Source: an uncultured Candidatus Melainabacteria bacterium
GTDB lineage: Bacteria; Cyanobacteriota; Vampirovibrionia; LMEP-6097
NCBI GenBank assembly: GCA_937927525.1
Contig: CALBDR010000162.1
Location: forward strand, 1 to 7,782
Direction: 5' to 3'
Length of the DNA: 7,782 nucleotides
The notes beneath the pieces are model-generated. The model was not told the DNA's origin, made no database searches, and saw only the letters and a program-made list of their open reading frames with translations. This document shows positions 1-6,932 of this stretch, piece after piece. Made by a program: the position numbers and the translations under genes. Positions within the stretch are counted from its first letter, which is position 1, and each line of letters starts with the position of its first letter.

Positions 1-811
1 GTTAATAGTTCTTTACTATATGATGCACAAGAAATCATAAAAAAAGCTGACTAAGACAGTGATTATACAAATTTCTTTAAAATTGAAAATATACTCATAC
101 AAGCACTTAGAGAAGAGAAAAAGATAAAGCAAGCCTGCATTATTCTCTAGGGGAAATTTTTCATAACAAAGCAGATTATAAGCAAGCTTACGAATATTTC
201 AGCAAAGGAGCACAGGAAAAAGAAGCACTGTGTAACTACAGTAATGCTGTTATTGAATTAAAGTATCTTATCTATAAACTAATTTCCTCCAATATTAATG
301 GTTTCAAAAAAAACTTCCAACTAAAAAAAGAAAAGCTAGAACCAGAATTAATTTTTATTGTAGGAGTTCCTAGGTCTGGAAGTACTCTTCTAGAACAAAT
401 TCTATCTGTAAAAGAAAATGTTTTAGGCTTAGGTGAAACGACTTATTTTCCAGCCTCATTAAATGAGAATTTCATACTTATCAAAAATAATTCAGCACCT
501 AGATCAAGACTTAAATGGCAAAATTGTTGTTGATAAAATACTAGGAAACTTTGAAAACATAGGTTTCATAAAACTATTATTTCCAGACGCAAAAATAATT
601 TTCACACAACGTGACCCAAAAGCTACCGCCTGGTCGAGTTTTAGAATTAACTTTAAAAATACCAATATACCTTACTCATACTCATTTGAAAACATGAAGA
701 GCTATGCAAGTAAGGAAATCTCTGTACAAAGGTTCATCTGCTTCATGGAAAGTTTATAAAGAATATCTTCCAGAAAATTACGAACAAATATTTTCATCAA
801 TTATTTCATAA
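1..811 (+). pseudogene. Decayed TPR-sulfotransferase gene, 5' end outside the window
   Basis: This is the broken remains of a TPR-repeat sulfotransferase paralogous to the intact gene at 3807-5324. Reading frame 1 gives TPR-like helices over bases 1-150, interrupted by TAA at 52-54. The match then moves to frame 3 (about 141-530), which carries a TPR (LGEIFHNKADYKQAYEYF) and a perfect PAPS 5'-phosphate loop, VGVPRSGST, at 360-386, followed by GETTYF. It moves to frame 1 by about 520 for the VVDK and FPDAKIIFTQRDP segment with the 3'-phosphate-binding region. It moves to frame 2 at 704 for the C-terminal motif QVRKSLYKGSSASW and ends at TAA 809-811. Compared with the intact copy, about 23 codons are missing between GET and VVDK, and about 65 between SFENM and QVRK. 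An open stretch at 463-759 is only a fragment without the P-loop. Several independent lesions make sequencing error an unlikely explanation. The 3' end overlaps the convergent methyltransferase gene by 11 bases. Confidence 0.88.
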
Positions 812-2153
812 GAGATTTAATCTTACTAATTTCAGTATTAACTTTATACATACCTGCTTTATCAGCCTCTTTCGCTAAATTTAAAAATGACAAAGCATTG
901 GCATAATCTTTTTTAATAGTATGATAATCTGCTCTAATTAAATGAGTGGTAGTTTCATTAGGAGATATTTTCTCTAGGCTATCGATAAGAGTACCTAAAA
1001 CCGGAACTCCTTCTCTGGTCTTGATCATAGAGATTGCTCTAATTAAATCAGAGTAAAGATTAATAGGATTATTAGCCATAAAATCTTCAATAAATTCAAA
1101 TTCCTCACTAAAATCAAAAAGAAGCTTATCATTACGAGCAACTAATAAACGTCCATAATAATCATTCCTGGTATACCTGAAAGAATTACCGTTTTGTTCT
1201 AACAAACAGATCATCAAATCAAAATTGACATGATTCGCTACCGTATTACCATAGGTGTCATAAGGCTTTATATTTGCGTTTTCTCTATAAGGTACATCCA
1301 TTATATAGAACAAACCTTCATCACTTAACCTAGTAACAACACTCTCTAATGCTTTTAGAGAACCATACCCATATGGATAAATACGTGGAACCCTAGAGTC
1401 ATTTTTTCTAATATAAGCCTCAAAAAGATCTATATAACGAGCTTCTAAATCACTAAGCCCGTTAGAGTTATAAGCTACATAACGCTCCTCAATCTTAAGG
1501 TTTTTAAAAAGTGCATCATTAGAGTAAAGATTAGCATCTAATAAATTTTTTGGTTGAGAAACTTTGATTTGCAACTTCTCTAATTCACCAATATTTTTAT
1601 TTGAAAACTTAACTGGTAGAGCTGGAAAAACATCCATAAGGTAATTCCCTACCACTAAATCCAAGTCATCAAGCTGATAGTCAGCATTAGTTAAACTATA
1701 AGAGTTATCAATATTAAGTAAATCTATAACCTGGAAATTGACATTATTTTCAAACTGATTTAAAAATTCTAAATCCTTTATTTTCACTAGTATATTTTCA
1801 TTAAAATCAGACACACAGTAATTGACTTTATCTATAATTCCTAACTTTTCAGATGCTCTTAAAAAATTATATGAAAATAATCCACTGCCAACGCCTAACT
1901 CCAATACTTTAAAAAGCTTCTTATCAGGATTAATATCCATCTGATTTTTAAGAAGTAAAGCTAGTGATTCAGCGTGTGCATAGGAACAAGAAGTCTCTGA
2001 AGGAATTATATTAGAAGACTTCACTCGAGAAAAAGCATCTATGCCTTTTTCACCATAGTATTCAGCACTTAAAGACATAATCTTTGACTTATCAAAATCA
2101 GCCCAGTCATCAATAATTTTATAATTTGAGCTTTTATTTTTTATTTTTCCCAT
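801..2153 (-). CDS. SAM-dependent methyltransferase, MidA/NDUFAF7-like (Methyltransf_28), with TPR-like tail
   Basis: The 450-residue product is a probable cytoplasmic class I methyltransferase. The glycine-rich SAM-binding motif I is VLELGVGSGLF at residues 83-93, followed by a strand with an acidic residue (VSDFNEN, 114-120). GNYLMDVFPALPVK at 169-182 resembles the NE-x-x-DALPV motif of the MidA/NDUFAF7 family. The preceding YYGEKG segment near residue 32 and the long helical insert after the motif also fit that family, whose characterised member NDUFAF7 methylates an arginine of a complex I subunit. Residues about 399-431 form a helical hairpin resembling one TPR. No signal peptide or membrane segment is seen. 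The ATG is the first usual start codon after an upstream in-frame TAG, but no convincing ribosome binding site precedes it. The gene is divergent from the sulfotransferase pair, and its stop overlaps the end of the decayed sulfotransferase. The methyltransferase fold is well supported; the family is moderately supported and the substrate unknown. Confidence 0.75.
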   Translation of the reverse strand: MGKIKNKSSNYKIIDDWADFDKSKIMSLSAEYYGEKGIDAFSRVKSSNIIPSETSCSYAHAESLALLLKNQMDINPDKKLFKVLELGVGSGLFSYNFLRASEKLGIIDKVNYCVSDFNENILVKIKDLEFLNQFENNVNFQVIDLLNIDNSYSLTNADYQLDDLDLVVGNYLMDVFPALPVKFSNKNIGELEKLQIKVSQPKNLLDANLYSNDALFKNLKIEERYVAYNSNGLSDLEARYIDLFEAYIRKNDSRVPRIYPYGYGSLKALESVVTRLSDEGLFYIMDVPYRENANIKPYDTYGNTVANHVNFDLMICLLEQNGNSFRYTRNDYYGRLLVARNDKLLFDFSEEFEFIEDFMANNPINLYSDLIRAISMIKTREGVPVLGTLIDSLEKISPNETTTHLIRADYHTIKKDYANALSFLNLAKEADKAGMYKVNTEISKIKSLMK

Positions 2154-2183
2154 ATCAAACTTAATCCCAGAGGAAAAACCTTG

Positions 2184-2213
2184 ATACTAAATTAGTAGTA
2201 GTATTTTTCACAA
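2184..2213 (-). promoter_or_regulatory. Possible promoter of the methyltransferase gene
   Basis: On the - strand, TTGTGA (2213-2208) and TAGTAT (2189-2184) are separated by 18 bases. Each matches four of six sigma-70 consensus positions. A start near 2177 would leave a leader of about 24 bases before the ATG at 2153. In such AT-rich DNA, chance matches are common, so this is tentative. Confidence 0.3.
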
Positions 2214-2254
2214 AATTAGGTAATTAACTTTATTATTTTTTCCATAAAACTGCG

Positions 2255-2260
2255 TATAAA
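2255..2260 (+). promoter_or_regulatory. Possible -10 box placing the transcript start at the ATG of the 2267 gene
   Basis: TATAAA (continuing TATAAATAG) ends six bases before the ATG at 2267. If used as a -10 box, it would put the transcript start at or next to the start codon, giving a leaderless mRNA. This fits the absence of any Shine-Dalgarno sequence upstream of this ATG. No good -35 hexamer lies 16-18 bases upstream; the DNA there is only T-rich. Confidence 0.3.
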
Positions 2261-2266
2261 TAGTAT

Positions 2267-3820
2267 ATGAGCACAGAATTCATTGAACAAACTGATATAA
2301 ATCATAATCATATAGCTATGCTAGAAAGGCATCTGGAGCTTGGTGATTTTAATAAAGCAAAGAAGCTTTGTATAGAAATACTTGATTCAAACACAAGTAG
2401 TAAGCTTTTAGCCTCTAGCTTAATAAAAAATTTTTATATAAAAAGTTTAGATAAAGACAAGGCCTTACAGTTTTTATTAGATCTAAATGAAGAAATAAAT
2501 AATTCGCCAGAATTAAAATTCCAACTAGCTGATATATTTTTTATGAATAAAAAAAATTATCTAGAAGCCATTTCTCTAAGCGTCAATATCTTAGTTGATC
2601 TTGTAACAAAATATAACTATCCAGCAGCTAGAATAAAATTATTTCATATTTATTTAGATCAAAACAGAGTCGACCTTGCTACTGAGGAGCTGAATGTTAT
2701 TAAGGAATTCAACGATGTTAGTACTTTATTAAAAGAAGAGTTAGAGGCAGAGCTTCATCTAAAATCATATAAATTTGAAAAAGCATATAACAAATTAAAG
2801 AAAATTTGTACTAATGAAAATGCAAGTGTGCATGCATATAAACTCTTAGCAGAATCTGTAAAATTTAATGATCATGAAAATGTAGAAGAGGTTAAATTTC
2901 TCGAAAAAAAATTACAACATAAAAAACTTTCTTTAGAAGATAAATCTACAGCTTACTTATTCTTAGCAAAAGTATATATGGACTGTCATAAGTATAAAGA
3001 AGCTTTCAACTTCATTAATAAAGCCTCAAAATTATATTTAAAATCATTTCATTACAATGCTAGTACTGAGCTAGATTTTTATAACGAATGTATAAAACTA
3101 TTAGAAGATCCAGAGATAGATTTTGATCAAAAAGATGAAGAAACTAGCAGTAGATCTCTTCGCGAAAATATTTTCGTACTAAGTTTTCCTGGTGCATTAA
3201 ATACAGATTTTCTTTTCTATCTTAGTAACCTACTAAGTTATGAGTATGTGGGAGATAACTCTTACCTATCACATATGCTACCAGGAGAAAAGAATAGCGA
3301 GAAATCAATACACCAGATCAAACAAATTCTTAATATGGAAGATACTGACCTAGATATATTTAGAGAATTTTATGAAGAAAATGTAAGGAATGATGTCGGG
3401 CATTTAAGTAAAGTTGTCGATACTACAGCATCAAATTTTATTTATGCACCTTTAATTAAAAAAATATTTCCTAATGCAAAATTTGTTTATATTAAATCTA
3501 ACAAAGAAAAACAAATTGCTAGAAGCTTCTTAAGTAATATTTCTACGAAAAATCATCTTGCGAATTACAATCTTAAAACAGCTTCTGATTTATATGATAT
3601 TTTTACTGATTCTGTTCATGCCATCAAAGATAAATTTAGTGATAGTTTCATAGAGATTGATTTAGAGTCAGACTTTGATGACAATGGCGATATCAAAGAA
3701 GAGTCATTAGATAGAATAGCTGAAGAAATTGGTACTGACTTAAACTTAGAGAATTACCAATCATATCAATTAACAGCTATCCCTGCTGAATTTGAAAGTT
3801 TAGTAAATGAACTCATCTAA
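2267..3820 (+). CDS. TPR protein with degenerate sulfotransferase-like domain (probable pseudoenzyme)
   Basis: The 517-residue protein has the same architecture as the next gene: helical TPR-type repeats over about residues 15-280, then a sulfotransferase-like domain from about 300. The best repeats are around 17-40, 84-107 and 228-256; the last matches the TPR that precedes the catalytic domain in the paralogs. The domain is recognisable from IFVLSFP (302-308), VVDTTASN (383-390) and LIKKIFPNAKFVYIK (396-410), which align with IFIVGVP, IINKTLNN and LIKLIFPEAKIIITE in the intact enzyme. The cofactor residues are gone. The PAPS loop PRSGST has become PGALNT (308-313). The 3'-phosphate-binding arginine (R372 in the intact copy) is replaced by S411. 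The C-terminal NSW-x-x-Y motif is absent. The frame is fully open, so this is not ordinary decay. A TAG lies two codons upstream of the ATG, which fixes the start. A 14-base overlap with the next gene suggests cotranscription and translational coupling. Catalysis is unlikely; a scaffolding, acceptor-binding or regulatory role is inference. Confidence 0.8.
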   Translation: MSTEFIEQTDINHNHIAMLERHLELGDFNKAKKLCIEILDSNTSSKLLASSLIKNFYIKSLDKDKALQFLLDLNEEINNSPELKFQLADIFFMNKKNYLEAISLSVNILVDLVTKYNYPAARIKLFHIYLDQNRVDLATEELNVIKEFNDVSTLLKEELEAELHLKSYKFEKAYNKLKKICTNENASVHAYKLLAESVKFNDHENVEEVKFLEKKLQHKKLSLEDKSTAYLFLAKVYMDCHKYKEAFNFINKASKLYLKSFHYNASTELDFYNECIKLLEDPEIDFDQKDEETSSRSLRENIFVLSFPGALNTDFLFYLSNLLSYEYVGDNSYLSHMLPGEKNSEKSIHQIKQILNMEDTDLDIFREFYEENVRNDVGHLSKVVDTTASNFIYAPLIKKIFPNAKFVYIKSNKEKQIARSFLSNISTKNHLANYNLKTASDLYDIFTDSVHAIKDKFSDSFIEIDLESDFDDNGDIKEESLDRIAEEIGTDLNLENYQSYQLTAIPAEFESLVNELI

Positions 3821-5324
3821 AGCAACTATATCTAAAATTCAAACATTAAAAGCAAGTAAAAACTATTTTCAGGCAGAAAAATTACTTCTAAAACTTCTTG
3901 CAGAAGAATCTTTTAATTTTGATTTATATCAAGAAATTCAAAATTTCTACTTAGACTTAAGTAAAGAAATCCCCTTCGTCAATGTTACCAATATTATGGA
4001 GTTTGTTACAAAGAGAATTCTTGAAAAAGAAGATTCTTTAAAAGCAAAACAAAATCTCGGTATTTTCTATTTAAATAGTGATCAGATTAAACTTGCCCTA
4101 AGATACTTTGAAGAACTAAACAGAGAATATCCTAAGGACCTAAATATCAATCTTTATCACGCATTAGCTTTAATTAAAAGTGGTAAAACAAATCAAGCTA
4201 ATCTTAAATTTTTATCTATTATTGAAGAGAACCCTTTATGTTTTGATGCCTATTACCTACTCGCACTTAATAATAAAAACGAAAATATTGATAACTTTTT
4301 ACTTAATGAAATCATTAAAACTCTTCATGAAAATAAATTATTAGATGATAATGGCTATGCTAATTTAAATTTCACTCTAGCTTTAATTTTAAAAAGAAAA
4401 AAAAACTACGATGCTTCATTTGAACATTTCTATTTAGCCTGTGAGAAAAAACATTCTCAATATAAAAATGATATTGAAAAATACTTAAACAATATTGAAC
4501 ATATTTATAAAGTAAAAAATGATAATAGGCAAAACCTTATTCAACAAAGTAAAAAGTTTAACTATGAAAACTATACAGAAATTGGGTTTACTCCGATATT
4601 CATAGTCGGAGTACCTAGATCAGGCAGTACTCTTATTGAAGCAATCTTAACTTCAAACGATATGGTTAGCAGTATTTGTGAAGGTGTTCACTTAGAGTAT
4701 GTTTTAATGAAAACATTTGGGAATGATTACCTAAACAAAAGCAGCAAAGCAATATACCAGCTTGATCTAATAAACTATATTCGAACCGAATATGCAAATC
4801 TTTTGAAATCAGAAGTACCTATAGATACCAAATTCATAATCAATAAAACTCTTAATAATTATAAACATATTGATTTAATCAAATTAATTTTCCCAGAAGC
4901 TAAAATCATAATCACTGAAAGAAACCCATTTGCGTCAGCATGGTCAAGCTATTGTATTAAATTTGAAAAAGGGGCATCTATATTCACATATAACTTTAAA
5001 GATATAGCTAGATATTACAAAAACTATCAAGATTTTATCCAGCTATTCTGTTGCCAAACAATAGAAAATCTCAGAATACAAAACTATGAAACTCTAGTAG
5101 TTAATAATGAAGAAGAAACAAAAAGTCTTATTAAATTTCTTGATTTAAAGTGGGATGACAAATATTTAAATTTTCATGAGAATGGGAAACACTATGACAC
5201 AGCAAGTTCAAATCAAGTTAAAGAAAAAGTTTATAACAATTCATTGAACTCGTGGGAAAATTATCAAAAATATTTAATTCCTTTAGAGGAAGCTTTTATT
5301 AAGTATCAAATTAAATATAAGTAA
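3807..5324 (+). CDS. TPR-repeat sulfotransferase (Sulfotransfer_3 type), probably active
   Basis: The 505-residue protein probably transfers sulfate from PAPS to an unidentified acceptor; relatives act on glycans, lipids or protein tyrosine. TPR-like helices cover about residues 15-235, clearest at 80-155 and 187-216. The catalytic domain begins near 262. VGVPRSGST at 267-275 is the 5'-phosphosulfate loop. CEG at 291-293 corresponds to the conserved GE following that helix. IITERNPFASAWSS (368-381) is the 3'-phosphate-binding segment with R372 and S380/S381. NQVKEKVYNNSLNSWENY (469-486) is the typical C-terminal motif. All motifs expected for activity are present and the protein is full length. 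No signal peptide or membrane helix is seen. The ATG directly follows an in-frame TAA at 3804-3806, so no longer start exists. It lies inside the end of the upstream gene without its own ribosome binding site, which suggests translation coupled to the pseudoenzyme. Confidence 0.9.
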   Translation: MNSSKATISKIQTLKASKNYFQAEKLLLKLLAEESFNFDLYQEIQNFYLDLSKEIPFVNVTNIMEFVTKRILEKEDSLKAKQNLGIFYLNSDQIKLALRYFEELNREYPKDLNINLYHALALIKSGKTNQANLKFLSIIEENPLCFDAYYLLALNNKNENIDNFLLNEIIKTLHENKLLDDNGYANLNFTLALILKRKKNYDASFEHFYLACEKKHSQYKNDIEKYLNNIEHIYKVKNDNRQNLIQQSKKFNYENYTEIGFTPIFIVGVPRSGSTLIEAILTSNDMVSSICEGVHLEYVLMKTFGNDYLNKSSKAIYQLDLINYIRTEYANLLKSEVPIDTKFIINKTLNNYKHIDLIKLIFPEAKIIITERNPFASAWSSYCIKFEKGASIFTYNFKDIARYYKNYQDFIQLFCCQTIENLRIQNYETLVVNNEEETKSLIKFLDLKWDDKYLNFHENGKHYDTASSNQVKEKVYNNSLNSWENYQKYLIPLEEAFIKYQIKYK

Positions 5325-5366
5325 TCTACACTACTGAAATGAGAAGTATAAGCCACCGTTTTAACC

Positions 5367-5372
5367 TATAAT
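5367..5372 (+). promoter_or_regulatory. Probable -10 box of the chaperonin gene
   Basis: A perfect TATAAT lies in the 84-base gap between the sulfotransferase and chaperonin genes. A start near 5379 would give a leader of about 30 bases. No good -35 hexamer is seen at 16-18 bases upstream (AAGTAT at 17). The box suggests the chaperonin can be transcribed separately from the sulfotransferase pair. No hairpin terminator was seen in the gap, so readthrough is also possible. No CIRCE-like inverted repeat is present. Confidence 0.4.
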
Positions 5373-5388
5373 ATATACAAGGAATACT

Positions 5389-5394
5389 GGAGAG
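5389..5394 (+). promoter_or_regulatory. Shine-Dalgarno-like GGAGAG before the chaperonin gene
   Basis: GGAGAG lies 14 bases before the ATG at 5409, further than the usual 5-9 bases. An in-frame TAA at 5397-5399 means 5409 is the first possible ATG. The next ATG (5430, Met8) is 35 bases from this site and has nothing better, so 5409 is preferred. It is the clearest ribosome binding sequence in the window. Confidence 0.45.
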
Positions 5395-5408
5395 CTTAAA
5401 AAAACACT

Positions 5409-6932
5409 ATGGAAAATAGCGCAACAAATATGAGCCAACCTGTAACTTATATTCAAACCTTAGAAGCAAATATATCAGCAATAAATTCAGTGGCGGACAC
5501 TGTAAGGCATACCGTCGGTCCTAAGGGACTTGATGTTATGTTAGTTGACAGCTATGGTGACTTCAAATGTACCAATGACGGCGTGGAAATCCTTTCTTCT
5601 ATTCAAATCCAACACCCCGCAGCAAAACTATTAATTGAAATTTCTAAAGCCCAAGAAAAACAAGTTGGTGACGGAACAACAAGTGTAGTTATCTTTGCAA
5701 GTGAAATTCTCAGATTAGCATTACTAAAAATTAAAGAAGGTTATAAAGTTGTTCCCTTAATTAAAGGGATAGGTAATGCAATTGATAAAATCATAGAATT
5801 ACTAGAAAGACTTTCAACACCAGTTAATCGAGTTGATGATCCTCGCCTTCGCTCTGTTACTCATATCGCTGCACGTGGTGATAAAGAGTTAACAAATTTA
5901 ATTATCAACCTAGCTGAAAGCATTACTAAAGAAAACAGTTATGAATATTTGGTGAGTCAGTTTAATTTGTTTGAATCGATCTATACCTGCTCTAGAAGAG
6001 AGTCTGAAATAATTTCAGGTTATTTCATACCGAAAAGACCTCATTATCATTATGACTATGATTTTTATGATAGTAAATGCTTAGTAATAGATGGTCCACT
6101 TGAACCAGAAGCCTTTTCTAGTGAAGTAATTAGCACAGACACAGGAGTAACTCATCTCGACGACAGTACCTCTAAGCTATTTTCCATGGCAGAAAAAATT
6201 AAAAATTTAGGTATAAAAGCTATCTTTCTTAGTGCTAGTATGTTGCCTAAACTAGAAGAATATTTTATTAAAGAAGGTATTTTTGTTTTAAGCAACCTTA
6301 GACAAAAAGATATTAAAGCTTTACTTAGAATTAGTGGTGCAAAAAAAGTTAACAGACAAAGAATCCTAAGTGCAGACAGCAGTGAAATTAAGAATATTTC
6401 AGGTCAACTTGAAGCTATTCAAAGAAGTTTTACACCAATAGGCGTTTTCATAAAAGGAACTTCAGCCTATGAAGCCACGATTTTACTTGCAGCTGAACTT
6501 GAGAGTGCTTTAGCTGAGAAGAAAAGAATTGCAATAGACGCAGCACATGCTTTCAAAAAGTGCTTAGAGTCTGGTTATGTACTCGGAGGTGGTGTTGCAG
6601 AAATCAATCTGATAGAGAGATTAAGACGCTCACAAGATTCACTAGTATTTAATAAAGATACTATGGCAGGCTTTGACTTAGTAGTGGATTCACTACCAGC
6701 CTTATTTAAACAAATCACTTATAATGCTGGCTTTGATCCAGACGAAAAAGTAAACTTAATAAACTTTCATGCAAGTAACAAAGAAGGTATCGATTTAGAA
6801 ACAGGTAATCTCATTAACTATGATTATCAGGGAATTTTAGACCCTTTAGCAACTAAAATTTCTATTTTTAAAATAGTAAAAGAATTAGTTTCTCAAGTTT
6901 TAAAAATCAAATTAATTTTACAGGCTAAATAA
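5409..6932 (+). CDS. TCP-1/thermosome-family chaperonin, bacterial group III-like
   Basis: The 507-residue product is a chaperonin subunit of the archaeal/eukaryotic TCP-1 type, not GroEL. ATP-site elements are intact: GPKG (37-40), NDG with D57, GDGTT with D88 (87-91), D377 in the second half of the equatorial domain, and GGG (393-395). These aspartates correspond to GroEL D52, D87 and D398. LVDSYGD, IQHPAAKLL and AQEKQVGDGTT are group II/III signatures. The opening LEANISAINSVADTVRHTVGPKGLD most resembles group III chaperonins known from some bacteria (Carboxydothermus type), which form double rings with a built-in lid and need no GroES. The apical domain spans about 200-345, and the segment near 229-255 is where the lid protrusion is expected. 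The equatorial domain closes with AGFDPDE (440-446), ETGNLIN and DPLATK. It is shorter than typical thermosome subunits (about 540-550 residues). Oddities are an aromatic/histidine-rich apical stretch (211-222) and loss of the two acidic residues in the usual C-terminal RIDD motif (here KIKL, 499-502). The 3' end overlaps the convergent ATPase gene by 8 bases. Confidence 0.93.
   Translation: MENSATNMSQPVTYIQTLEANISAINSVADTVRHTVGPKGLDVMLVDSYGDFKCTNDGVEILSSIQIQHPAAKLLIEISKAQEKQVGDGTTSVVIFASEILRLALLKIKEGYKVVPLIKGIGNAIDKIIELLERLSTPVNRVDDPRLRSVTHIAARGDKELTNLIINLAESITKENSYEYLVSQFNLFESIYTCSRRESEIISGYFIPKRPHYHYDYDFYDSKCLVIDGPLEPEAFSSEVISTDTGVTHLDDSTSKLFSMAEKIKNLGIKAIFLSASMLPKLEEYFIKEGIFVLSNLRQKDIKALLRISGAKKVNRQRILSADSSEIKNISGQLEAIQRSFTPIGVFIKGTSAYEATILLAAELESALAEKKRIAIDAAHAFKKCLESGYVLGGGVAEINLIERLRRSQDSLVFNKDTMAGFDLVVDSLPALFKQITYNAGFDPDEKVNLINFHASNKEGIDLETGNLINYDYQGILDPLATKISIFKIVKELVSQVLKIKLILQAK

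Noticed and set aside
463..759. Open frame of 98 codons as a separate small gene
   Set aside because: Its middle matches the 3'-phosphate-binding segment of the sulfotransferase domain, and flanking parts of the same domain continue in other frames on both sides. It is a fragment of the pseudogene.
1..811. Stop codons in the first region explained by codon reassignment or programmed frameshifting
   Set aside because: All other genes end cleanly at TAA or TAG, the matches move through three frames, and two blocks of codons are missing, which recoding cannot explain.
2184..2203. Short TACTAC-type repeat in the divergent promoter region
   Set aside because: Only a few imperfect trinucleotide units are present, which is expected by chance in AT-rich DNA.
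5325..5408. Intrinsic terminator, riboswitch or heat-shock operator before the chaperonin gene
   Set aside because: No GC-rich hairpin followed by a T-tract, no long inverted repeat and no CIRCE-like element could be found in the 84 bases.
5409..6932. Chaperonin as GroEL (group I)
   Set aside because: The LVDSYGD, IQHPAAKLL and NAGFDPDE signatures are of the TCP-1/thermosome type, there is no GGM-rich tail, and no groES gene is adjacent.
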